Assembly (NCBI GenBank): GCA_025351525.1
Contig: JANXVV010000505.1
Location: 1 to 14,028, forward strand
Reading direction: 5' to 3'
Source: Humisphaera sp.
GTDB taxonomy: Bacteria > Planctomycetota > Phycisphaerae > Tepidisphaerales > Tepidisphaeraceae
Length of the DNA: 14,028 bases
The notes under the pieces are model-generated. The model was not told where the DNA came from. It ran no database searches and saw only the letters and a program-made list of their open reading frames with translations. The position numbers were made by a program, and so were the translations under genes. The number at the start of each line of letters is the position of its first letter. Within the stretch, counting starts at the first letter, position 1. Below, piece after piece: positions 1 through 6,639 of this stretch.

Positions 1-60
1 GGTCGCCTGGCAAATCGCGCGTTCGTCGTCCGTGAGCCGCACCAAATACTTCTTGTACAT
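1..60 (-). CDS. IS630-family transposase, N-terminal 20 residues (partial)
   Basis: The minus strand reads MYKKYLVRLTDDERAICQAT from an ATG at 60 and runs off the left edge. This opening, with MYKKY followed by VRLTDDER, is the usual N-terminus of IS630-type DDE transposases, whose helix-turn-helix region comes next. Only the first 20 codons are present, so the catalytic DDE domain and any frameshift cannot be judged. The call rests on family recall of this short opening and on the IS-end-like junction with a broken gene at 131. Confidence 0.7.
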   Translation of the reverse strand, partial: MYKKYLVRLTDDERAICQAT

Positions 61-131
61 CGCAACATCCTTGTTGACCGGAAGCTTCCCCAAAATTCGC
101 TGCCCGGACAACCCGAATTTTTAGCGTGGAC
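1..131 (-). mobile_element. Terminal part of an IS630-type insertion sequence
   Basis: This stretch holds the start of the transposase and its 5' untranslated end. I place the outer boundary at 131, because on the minus strand the reading frame of the antitoxin-like gene is intact up to a TA at 133-132 and then turns into a TAG stop. IS630 elements insert at TA and duplicate it. The other end, the terminal inverted repeat partner and the second TA lie outside the window, so the boundary is inferred from one side only. Confidence 0.55.
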
Positions 132-217
132 TAAGCACTAGTGTCCAAACCGACAGCCTTTGCCTTGGCGGCAAGCCGAGCTTCAGTGTCCGGGGTAAGG
201 TCTACCGCAAGCGTCAT
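131..217 (-). pseudogene. Antitoxin-like small gene cut by the IS (28 aa remain)
   Basis: From the ATG at 217 the minus strand encodes MTLAVDLTPDTEARL, then a KAKAVGLDTSA tail and a TAG. This resembles the start of short antitoxin-type proteins (a beta strand, then a helix of the form TPDTEARLAAKAKAVGLD). Family members usually continue with a tyrosine and a longer helix, and a Tyr codon begins with TA, exactly where the IS630 end appears to sit. A good Shine-Dalgarno (CGGAG, about 7 bases before the ATG) and an upstream promoter show that a real gene starts here. The family assignment is by recall and tentative. The rest of the gene and any toxin partner would lie beyond the IS, outside the window. 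Confidence 0.55.
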
Positions 218-242
218 AGTCAACTCCGTTTAGTCATCAGGA

Positions 243-271
243 ATTATACGATAAACCCACCTTCCTGTCCC
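243..271 (-). promoter_or_regulatory. Sigma70-type promoter of the interrupted antitoxin-like gene
   Basis: On the minus strand there is a perfect TATAAT at 248-243 and GGGACA (4 of 6 to TTGACA) at 271-266, with a 17-bp spacer. Transcription would start near 236, leaving a leader of about 19 bases that carries the CGGAG ribosome site. Confidence 0.5.
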
Positions 272-367
272 ATAATCCTAAAGTTTTCAGCCCCGTTTCA
301 CCGATCTCTGCGGATAAGGGAGACGGGCTCGCGCGAGTTCGTTGGTCAAGGATGCTCCCGGGTCACC

Positions 368-375
368 AAGGAAGG
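368..375 (+). promoter_or_regulatory. Ribosome binding site fixing the ParA start
   Basis: AAGGAAGG lies 8 bases before the ATG at 384. This places the start at the conserved MRTIAIINQKGG opening of ParA rather than at the upstream in-frame TTG at 342. Confidence 0.6.
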
Positions 376-383
376 TGCCGTTT

Positions 384-1730
384 ATGCGTACGATCGCGAT
401 CATCAATCAAAAAGGTGGGTGTGGGAAGACCACCACCAGTATCAATCTGGCCGCCTGTCTGGCTCGGCTCGGGCAGAAGACGCTGCTGGTTGACATGGAT
501 CCGCAAGGGCATTGCGGCGTGGGACTGGCGGTGCCGGAGGAGCAGATCGAGCGGACCGTCTACGACACGCTGATCGATGAGAGTGACGGCAAGACCGCCA
601 AGATGAGCGAAGTGGTCTGGCAGATCGCCAGCGATTTCGATCTCGCGCCGTCGAACCTGAAACTGGCGGGTTTCGAGCAGATTTTCTCTGGCCGTGAAGG
701 CCGCGAAGATCGGGTGCATCAAGCACTCAACAGCGTGCGGGCTAATTACAACTGGGCCATTTTGGATTGCCCGCCGAGCGTCGGCTTGCTGACGTTCAAC
801 GCGCTGCGCGCCTGTGATGAAGTCATCGTGCCCGTGGAGACCGGATTCTTCAGCCTGCACGGGCTGACGAAGATGATGGAAACACTCGAACTGCTTAAAG
901 AGCGTTGCGGCAAGGAGATTTTGATCCGCGTGCTGCCGACGCTGTACGATACGCGCACCAAGCTCGCCCGCGAAGTGCTGAGCGAACTGCGGGCGAAGTT
1001 TCGCGATTATCTGATGGAGAGCGTTGTCAATTTCAACACCAAGTTGAAGGAGGCGGCGAGCTTCGGGCAACCGATCACGGAGTACGATCCGGGCAGCCGG
1101 GGGTACAAGGATTTCATCAATCTCGCCCGCGAGTTGATGGGCCATCGACCGGTCGATCTGGAACCGGTGATCGACGAGAAGATGACCCGGCCCATGGAGT
1201 TGGTGCAGCGGGCGAAGCAGTTGTCGCAGTTGACGAACTTTCAGTTTGGCCGCAACAGTGTGCCGACGCAGATTCCGGGAGCGGCGGTCTCATCGGGCAA
1301 GGCCGAGGTGTCGGTGGCGAGCCCCAATTCGCAGGGGATTCGGATGCCGGGCATGTCGCCGCGACCGAAGGTGGAATTTGCGGTTCCCAACGGCACGGTG
1401 ATCGAGCCGAGGGCGGAAATTAAATCCACCGCGCAAAAGCTGGAAGAGTTTTACGGAGTGAAGCAGATCGGTGAGGAAGTGGTTTTCCACGCGAAATTCA
1501 GCGGGGCGAAAAAGGTTTTGATCGCCGGCGATTTTAATAACTGGACTCCCGTCTCCACCCCGATGCAGCCGAGCGGTCGCCCCGGTGAATGGCGGATGCG
1601 CCTGCCCCTGAGCCGTGGCCGGTATCGCTACCGACTGGTGGTCGACGGCAAATGGATGACCGACCCGAACAACCAATACGTCGAAGCGAATCAGTTCGGA
1701 GAGTTGAATAATATTGTGGAAGTGGACTAG
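384..1730 (+). CDS. ParA-family ATPase fused to a C-terminal CBM48/AMPK-beta domain
   Basis: A 448-aa cytoplasmic ATPase. Residues 1 to about 260 form a ParA/Soj fold: deviant Walker A KGGCGKTT (10-17), the DMDPQG motif (37-42), Walker B AILDCPPS (125-132) and a VETGFFSLHGL switch region. About 100 residues of Ser/Pro-rich linker follow. Residues 364-448 are an early-set glycogen-binding domain (CBM48/AMPK1_CBM type), recognised from VLIAGDFNNW, the GEWRMRLPL strand, YRYRLVVDGKW and the closing FGELNNIVEVD. ParA proteins normally act on DNA or protein positioning with a ParB-like partner, but no parB is present here. The next gene, a ParA-like protein lacking a P-loop, is the likely functional neighbour. 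What the CBM48 part binds (a polysaccharide or a protein) is unknown. The domain calls are secure; the role is not. Confidence 0.9.
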   Translation: MRTIAIINQKGGCGKTTTSINLAACLARLGQKTLLVDMDPQGHCGVGLAVPEEQIERTVYDTLIDESDGKTAKMSEVVWQIASDFDLAPSNLKLAGFEQIFSGREGREDRVHQALNSVRANYNWAILDCPPSVGLLTFNALRACDEVIVPVETGFFSLHGLTKMMETLELLKERCGKEILIRVLPTLYDTRTKLAREVLSELRAKFRDYLMESVVNFNTKLKEAASFGQPITEYDPGSRGYKDFINLARELMGHRPVDLEPVIDEKMTRPMELVQRAKQLSQLTNFQFGRNSVPTQIPGAAVSSGKAEVSVASPNSQGIRMPGMSPRPKVEFAVPNGTVIEPRAEIKSTAQKLEEFYGVKQIGEEVVFHAKFSGAKKVLIAGDFNNWTPVSTPMQPSGRPGEWRMRLPLSRGRYRYRLVVDGKWMTDPNNQYVEANQFGELNNIVEVD

Positions 1731-1735
1731 GAAGA

Positions 1736-1817
1736 AGTTGCCAGTGGAAGAAGTGGTTAGTTGTTAGTGAAGGAAGGAAAAACCGGGCATTTTACTGGCA
1801 ACTGGCAACTGGCAACT
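1736..1817. repeat. Heptamer tandem repeat with an upstream inverted copy
   Basis: Three full copies and part of a fourth of ACTGGCA stand at 1794-1817. AGTTGCCAGT at 1736-1745 is the exact reverse complement of the ACTGGCAACT formed at each repeat junction. RNA from this interval could fold into alternative hairpins just before the next gene. No T-tract follows, so I do not call it a terminator. Confidence 0.7.
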
Positions 1818-1838
1818 CATTCATTTGCAACCCATCCC

Positions 1839-3425
1839 ATGTCGGATTCACCCTCCACATCCCGAAGCTTGACCGAGATCGGACACCTGTTTTTGAGCAG
1901 TGTGCGCGAACGGCAGACGAATGGCGCGCCGATGCCTCGACGGCAACCGCCGGAGCGGATGCCGCTGTCCGTGCCGATGCCGCCTCGGATTGAGGGGGCG
2001 ATTGAAATCACTCCGGTCGTCAAGTCCTCAGCTGAACCGTTCAACGTCACGGAAATGATCGATGCCACGCCATTGGAAGCCGGGGAATCCCCGCGCTTTC
2101 CACAGGTGACGGCCATCCTGGGCGCTCATCTCAATGGCAATCAATCCACCCGCGTAAAAGACTATGCCCGGCATCTGGCCTCGGGCGGTGAGCGCATCGG
2201 GCTGATCGAACTCGACGCATCGAGCTTCCGCCTCACGTGCTTCAATCAACTGGCGGAGGGTGAACCCATCGAACCGCAGCCTGCGCAGCGCGCGGGTTTA
2301 TCGATCGATGCCCGGTCGATCACGGATGCACTTGAAGAACTGAACTGGGATTTGGATCGATGGCTGGTGGTGCTGCCCAACCTCCGAGCCGTTGGCGTCC
2401 GTGAATTGCTGGGGGCGATCGACCATTGGGTTCTGCTGAGCACATGCGATCACGATGGGGTGGTGGGATGCTATCGCACGCTGAAGATCGTGCAGGAATG
2501 GCACAGGCCGAGACTGTCGCTGGCGGTGCTGGATGCGAAGGATGCGGTGGAAGGCGAGAAGGTCTATCACAAGTTGCAGAGTGTGTGCGGGCAGTTTTTG
2601 AACTGGCCGTTGGAGTGCGAAGCGCGGGTGGTGCCGGTGACGGCGATTTTGGAACATGTGATCTTGCAGAGCGGGTTGAAGAGCGAAACGACCGGGAATG
2701 TTCCCGTACCGCAATGGCAAGCCGTGACGGAATTTTTAGCGCGAGCGAAGGTGCCAACCAACGATGTCGAATCGTCGCAAAAAGGTGACATGGGCGTCTC
2801 GCCTGTGCATTCGTCAACGCAAGAGCACGTGCGAGACGCCCATGCCACCGATTTTTTCAATCAACTCGATCCCCTGGAATTGGAAGAGAGTTCTCCGATG
2901 ACGACCCAATCGACCGTGGAATCCCTTCCTTTTTCCAGCGGGCAACCCAACCTTCGCTGGTCTGGAAGTGATTCGGCGGAGGTGCCGGATTCCATCACCG
3001 AGGTGATCGAACTTCCCGAATCGCACGTCTCCGGCCACTCGGTTCTCCCGGCGATCCTACGCAGCGAATCCGCCCAATTGATCGAATGCCCGGTGACACC
3101 GCCCATGTGCCCGGAAGCGCGCTTGGCCGTCACGCGCGATCGGCGGATTGTGTTGTTGGCGGCCGCCCGTCAGGGATTGGGTGACCTGCGATCCATCGCC
3201 CGCGCCTACAACTGGCTGGTGGAGAATTACAAGCTGATCTGCATGGCGATGCCGCAAATGGCGATCGACCCCATCGCCAAACCCTGCCTGCGGCTGTTTA
3301 TCGATCATGCCGATCTGACTGCTGAAATTCTTCAACCCATGCTGCAAAGCTCCACCGTCACCGTGCAGGCCTACCGCCGCCTGCGCTGGGGCACCAAAAC
3401 CGCCCTCCTGCTCGACGCCGCGTGA
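1839..3425 (+). CDS. ParA/MinD-like protein without a P-loop (pseudo-ATPase)
   Basis: 528 aa, taken from the ATG at 1839; the in-frame reading upstream is only the heptamer repeat. Residues 1-85 are a polar, Pro-rich tail. From about 88 to 275 the order of elements follows a MinD/FlhG fold: strand VTAILGAHL, helix TRVKDYARHLAS, strand IGLIELDASSF, then a DRWLVVLPNLR strand, an AIDHWVLLSTCD strand and a RPRLSLAVLDAKD strand. The Walker A lysines and the GKT signature are absent, replaced around residues 96-105 by AHLNGNQSTR, so ATP hydrolysis is unlikely. Residues 316-337 come from an inserted palindromic repeat. The C-terminal 90 residues (RRIVLLAAARQGLG onward) form an unrecognised domain. 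Position directly behind the ParA-CBM48 gene, 108 bases away on the same strand, suggests they work together. The fold assignment is inference from pattern, not from a search. Confidence 0.75.
   Translation: MSDSPSTSRSLTEIGHLFLSSVRERQTNGAPMPRRQPPERMPLSVPMPPRIEGAIEITPVVKSSAEPFNVTEMIDATPLEAGESPRFPQVTAILGAHLNGNQSTRVKDYARHLASGGERIGLIELDASSFRLTCFNQLAEGEPIEPQPAQRAGLSIDARSITDALEELNWDLDRWLVVLPNLRAVGVRELLGAIDHWVLLSTCDHDGVVGCYRTLKIVQEWHRPRLSLAVLDAKDAVEGEKVYHKLQSVCGQFLNWPLECEARVVPVTAILEHVILQSGLKSETTGNVPVPQWQAVTEFLARAKVPTNDVESSQKGDMGVSPVHSSTQEHVRDAHATDFFNQLDPLELEESSPMTTQSTVESLPFSSGQPNLRWSGSDSAEVPDSITEVIELPESHVSGHSVLPAILRSESAQLIECPVTPPMCPEARLAVTRDRRIVLLAAARQGLGDLRSIARAYNWLVENYKLICMAMPQMAIDPIAKPCLRLFIDHADLTAEILQPMLQSSTVTVQAYRRLRWGTKTALLLDAA
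2784..2849. repeat. Dispersed palindromic repeat inside the pseudo-ParA gene
   Basis: Two 25-base arms, 2784-2808 and 2825-2849, pair at 22 of 25 positions around a 16-base loop. The core is ATGGGCGTCTCGC and its complement. The 66 bases equal 22 codons exactly and are read in frame as GDMGVSPVHSS followed by TQEHVRDAHAT. A truncated relative with the same arm and the same loop (TCTTGCGTTG) lies at 8057-8099. Peptides of the VRDAHAT and GVSPVH type are, from memory, a common mark of this repeat in planctomycete proteins. Confidence 0.8.
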
Positions 3426-3436
3426 TCTCTAGTCTT

Positions 3437-3460
3437 GTAGGGTCCGCACTGCGGACCATT
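3437..3460 (+). repeat. REP-like palindrome, left copy flanking the RAYT remnant
   Basis: The 24-base unit holds the hairpin GGTCCGC-ACT-GCGGACC. It matches the unit at 3890-3913 at all 24 positions in reverse orientation. It lies 11 bases after the stop of the preceding gene. Confidence 0.85.
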
Positions 3461-3521
3461 TCTTTCCCCCGCCGATACCTTTCCCCGCGCACCCGCGCGC
3501 TGATCGGGTATCCTCCCGTTT

Positions 3522-3868
3522 ATGTCGGATTACCGCCGCGCCTTCCGTCCCGGCGGCACGTTCTTCTTCACACTGGTCACCTTTCGCCGGGGCCGCTTTC
3601 TCTGTGACGATCCGGCCCGCCCGCTCCTGCGCGCCGCGATGGAGCAATGCCGGGCGTAATATCCGTTTGCCACCGATGCGATGGTTCTCCTCCCCGATCA
3701 CCTCCACGCGATGTGGACCTTGCCGGAAGGGGACGCGGACTTTTCGAGCCGGTGGGGTCGGATCAAGAAAGCTTTTACGCAGTCATCAGTGGCGACGGAC
3801 CTATCGTGCAAGAACCGGGTTTCGAGGGATTGAACACGGCGTGGATGGAATCGCAGTTCGGGGAATGA
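3522..3868 (+). pseudogene. REP-associated tyrosine transposase (RAYT), nonsense-mutated and truncated
   Basis: From the ATG at 3522 the frame reads MSDYRRAFRPGGTFFFTLVT, then FRRGRFLCDD, up to a TAA at 3657-3659 (codon 46). Beyond it the same frame continues as YPFATDAMVLLPDHLHAMWT, then LPEGDADFSSRWGRIKKAFTQ-like sequence, up to a TGA at 3831. FFTLVT, LLPDHLH (the HUH histidines) and the WGRIKKAF helix are hallmarks of the Y1/HUH RAYT family that moves REP elements. The TAA could be a CAA codon changed by one C-to-T. After 3831 the expected W-rich and YxHxNPV regions, with the catalytic tyrosine, are missing or scrambled, although a W-containing trace remains near 3843-3868. Full-length relatives are about 170-190 aa. 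Inactive as seen. The flanking exact inverted REPs fit the RAYT/REP arrangement. Confidence 0.85.
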
Positions 3869-3889
3869 GGGAGGTTCGACGGGTTGAGG

Positions 3890-3913
3890 AATGGTCCGCA
3901 GTGCGGACCCTAC
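3890..3913 (-). repeat. REP-like palindrome, right copy flanking the RAYT remnant
   Basis: Exact reverse complement of 3437-3460 over 24 bases, itself a hairpin (GGTCCGC-AGT-GCGGACC). The identity stops at both edges of the unit, so it is a discrete element. Confidence 0.85.
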
Positions 3914-4077
3914 GAGAATTTGCGATCTTTGCGTCGTTGCGCCAGTATCTATTTTCTTTCTTCACCGTGCAACATTTCCTGCAATCCAGTGCTATATCAT
4001 GTTTGATGATTGATCGTTTCCTCCCGATCGCGTTGCCAGCCATTCTGCGCTCTAACCGCATCTTTTGCATAGGGCCG

Positions 4078-6600
4078 ATGCGATTCTGCGCACTATTCAC
4101 CTTTGGTTTATCGCTACTCGGCTTTCCGCTTCAAGCCGCGGAACCTGGCGCCGCCGCCCGATACAAAAAAGAGATCGAACCGCTTCTCGCGGAGTATTGC
4201 TACGACTGTCACGGCGAAGGCAGTGCCAAAGGCGGGATCACACTCGATGAATTCAAATCTGACGAAGCCCTGACGCACGATCGCGAGCTGTGGACGCAGG
4301 TGTTGAAAAATGTCCGCGCCGGTTTGATGCCCCCTCGTAAGAAGCCGCAGCCCACGGCTCAGGAACAGCAGCGGTTGGCGGAATGGATCAAATACGGCGC
4401 GCTCGGAATCAATCCCGCGCATCCCGATCCCGGCCGCGTGACGGTGAGACGACTCAATCGCGTCGAGTACCAAAACACCATTCGCGATCTGATGGGGGTC
4501 GAATTCAATTCCACCGAAGCATTTCCCTCCGATGACACCGGCTATGGTTTTGACAACATCGGCGACGTGCTGAGCGTGTCGACGATGCTGCTCGAAAAGT
4601 ACATGCAGGCGGCTGAGAAGATCGTCACGCAAGCCGTGCCGACCGTCGCCAAAGTGATGGCGGAGTCGATCCTGACAGGCAAGGATTTCAGAGGGGAATC
4701 CAACCCGAATGCCGACCGAATTTCGTTTTACAAACCGTCGAAGGTTTCGTCCTCCTTTTCCGCCGCGCACGATGGCAGCTATCGGCTGGCGATCACCCTC
4801 CAGGTACACGGCGGCTTCGATTTCGATCCTGCCAAATGCAAATTTAGCCTTGCCGTCGACGGACAGGATTCCTGGCACCGGGAATTCGCCTGGGAGGACG
4901 GTAAAAAACTCACCATTGAAGTTCCCGTTGAGTGGAAGGCCGGCCCGCATCCACTTTCCTTCCAAATGGAACCGCTGGCCCCGGCGGACAAAAAGCTGCA
5001 TTCGGTCGACATGGAAATCGTCTCCGTTCGCGTTCAGGGACCGACGGATCCGAATCAGTGGGTTCCGGTGAAAAATCACGACCGGTTTTTCTCGAAGGAT
5101 GAAAGCCCGAAAAATGCCGATGAACGGCGCGGGTATGCCCGGGAAGTGCTGGGGTCGTTTGCCAAAAAAGCGTTTCGGCGACCGGCGGATGGAAAGACGC
5201 TCGACCGGTTGGTGAAGCTAGCCGAGAATGTGTACGGCCAGCCGGGCAAAACTTTTGAGCAGGGCATCTCATCGGCCATGGTGGCAGTGTTGTCGTCGCC
5301 GCGATTTCTTTTCCGGATCGAGCAGACCGCGCCGGATCATGCGAAGGAACCGTATGGTCTCGTCGACGAATACACACTCGCCACGCGGCTTTCGTACTTC
5401 CTCTGGTCGACCATGCCGGATGAGGAGCTATCCGGTCTGGCCGAGCGCGGAGAACTTCGTAAAAACCTTCCGGCCCAGGTGAAACGGTTGTTGGCCGACC
5501 CACGTTCGGGTGCGATGGTTCAAAATTTCACTGGACAATGGCTTCAGGGACGCGATGTGGAGGGTGTATCGATCGATGCCCGTCTGGTGCTGGCCCGCGA
5601 CAAGGGTGAGGAAAAAGCACTCCAAAAGGAACTGGAGGAATTCCGCGCCAGAATTGCCGCGAGAGATGCATTGGCTAGAGCGCCGGGGGGTGCCTCAGCC
5701 GTCCCCGCACCCGCACCCGCATTCGCACAGGGAGCGAAACGTCCGAGACTATTTCAAAAACCCGCGGTTGATCTGGATGGACCGTTGCGAAAGGCGATGC
5801 GGCTGGAACCGGAAATGGTTTTCGCCGGCATCGTGCGCGAGGATCGCAGCCTGTCGGAATTGCTCGACTGCGACTACACCTATTTGAACGAAAAGTTAGC
5901 CAAGCATTACGGAGTGCCGGGGGTGAGTGGCCCGGAAATGCGCCGCGTGACGCTTCCCACCGACAGCCCGCGCGGCGGGCTGCTGACGATGGGATCGATC
6001 CTGGTCGTCACTTCGAACCCGACGCGCACCTCCCCGGTCAAGCGCGGGCAATTCATCCTCGACAACATTCTCGGAATGCCCACGCCGCCGCCCCCGGCGG
6101 ATGTGCCGGCGCTCGAGGATTCGGAAAAGAGTTTCAAAGAACACGAGCCCACCGCCCGGGAATCGCTGGCCCTGCATCGCGACAACGCCGTCTGTCGTTC
6201 CTGTCATGCCCGCATGGACCCGCTGGGCCTGTCGCTGGAGAGTTTTAATGCGATGGGAATGTTTCGCGAGTCCGAACGCGGGCAGAAAATCGACGCCGCC
6301 GGTGAATTATTGACCGGTGAAACGTTTGAGAACGTCCGGGAACTCAAGAAAATCCTCAAACAGAAACATGCTTCCGATTTTTATCGATGCCTGACCGAAA
6401 AGTTGCTAACCTATGCCCTGGGCCGAGGCACCGATGATGACGATATTGAAGCGGTGGACCAGATTGTGGCCCGGTTGGAAAAAAATGACGGGCATTTTTC
6501 CGCCCTGCTGAATGGAGTGATAGAATCGACACCGTTCCAGGAGCGGAGAAATCGACCGATGCCTGAACCGGTGAAGTCAGTGAAAGCTCAGACGGAATGA
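4078..6600 (+). CDS. Secreted planctomycete cytochrome c / DUF1592-DUF1588-DUF1585 protein
   Basis: 840 aa from the ATG at 4078, chosen because it gives a clean signal peptide (MRFCALFTFGLSLLGFPLQA, cleavage near residue 20); the longer open frame upstream runs through the RAYT debris. Order of domains: PSCyt1 haem site CYDCH (41-45); DUF1587 (VTVRRLNRVEYQNTIRDLMG to about 180); a beta-rich, carbohydrate-binding-like middle (around 220-320, HDGSYRLAITLQVHGGFDFD); DUF1595 (FAKKAFRRPADGKTLDRLV); DUF1592 (LATRLSYFLWSTMPDEEL); DUF1588 (RGGLLTMGSILVVTSNPTRT) with a second haem-like CRSCH (706-710); and DUF1585 (FYRCLTEKLLTYALGRG). An Ala/Pro-rich linker near 535-560 separates two halves. The family is extracytoplasmic; its substrate is unknown. 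It forms an operon with the DUF1552 gene 39 bases downstream. Confidence 0.92.
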   Translation: MRFCALFTFGLSLLGFPLQAAEPGAAARYKKEIEPLLAEYCYDCHGEGSAKGGITLDEFKSDEALTHDRELWTQVLKNVRAGLMPPRKKPQPTAQEQQRLAEWIKYGALGINPAHPDPGRVTVRRLNRVEYQNTIRDLMGVEFNSTEAFPSDDTGYGFDNIGDVLSVSTMLLEKYMQAAEKIVTQAVPTVAKVMAESILTGKDFRGESNPNADRISFYKPSKVSSSFSAAHDGSYRLAITLQVHGGFDFDPAKCKFSLAVDGQDSWHREFAWEDGKKLTIEVPVEWKAGPHPLSFQMEPLAPADKKLHSVDMEIVSVRVQGPTDPNQWVPVKNHDRFFSKDESPKNADERRGYAREVLGSFAKKAFRRPADGKTLDRLVKLAENVYGQPGKTFEQGISSAMVAVLSSPRFLFRIEQTAPDHAKEPYGLVDEYTLATRLSYFLWSTMPDEELSGLAERGELRKNLPAQVKRLLADPRSGAMVQNFTGQWLQGRDVEGVSIDARLVLARDKGEEKALQKELEEFRARIAARDALARAPGGASAVPAPAPAFAQGAKRPRLFQKPAVDLDGPLRKAMRLEPEMVFAGIVREDRSLSELLDCDYTYLNEKLAKHYGVPGVSGPEMRRVTLPTDSPRGGLLTMGSILVVTSNPTRTSPVKRGQFILDNILGMPTPPPPADVPALEDSEKSFKEHEPTARESLALHRDNAVCRSCHARMDPLGLSLESFNAMGMFRESERGQKIDAAGELLTGETFENVRELKKILKQKHASDFYRCLTEKLLTYALGRGTDDDDIEAVDQIVARLEKNDGHFSALLNGVIESTPFQERRNRPMPEPVKSVKAQTE

Positions 6601-6639
6601 CGTTGTGAATCGCGCGACAAACGATGTGAAGGTGAAGCC

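Noticed and set aside
342..383. TTG start giving ParA 14 extra residues
   Set aside because: The ATG at 384 has the better ribosome site and the family's usual N-terminus.
363..1145. Long minus-strand frame opposite ParA
   Set aside because: A shadow frame caused by high GC; it is His/Arg/Gln-rich and has no family features.
1794..1817. CRISPR-like array
   Set aside because: Contiguous 7-base units without spacers; a simple tandem repeat.
1761..1838. 26 extra residues at the start of the pseudo-ParA protein
   Set aside because: They are a translation of the heptamer repeat, with no conserved look.
3604..4077. 158-residue N-terminal extension of the DUF1592-type protein
   Set aside because: It runs through the RAYT remnant and REP in another frame, and the signal peptide at 4078 marks the real start.
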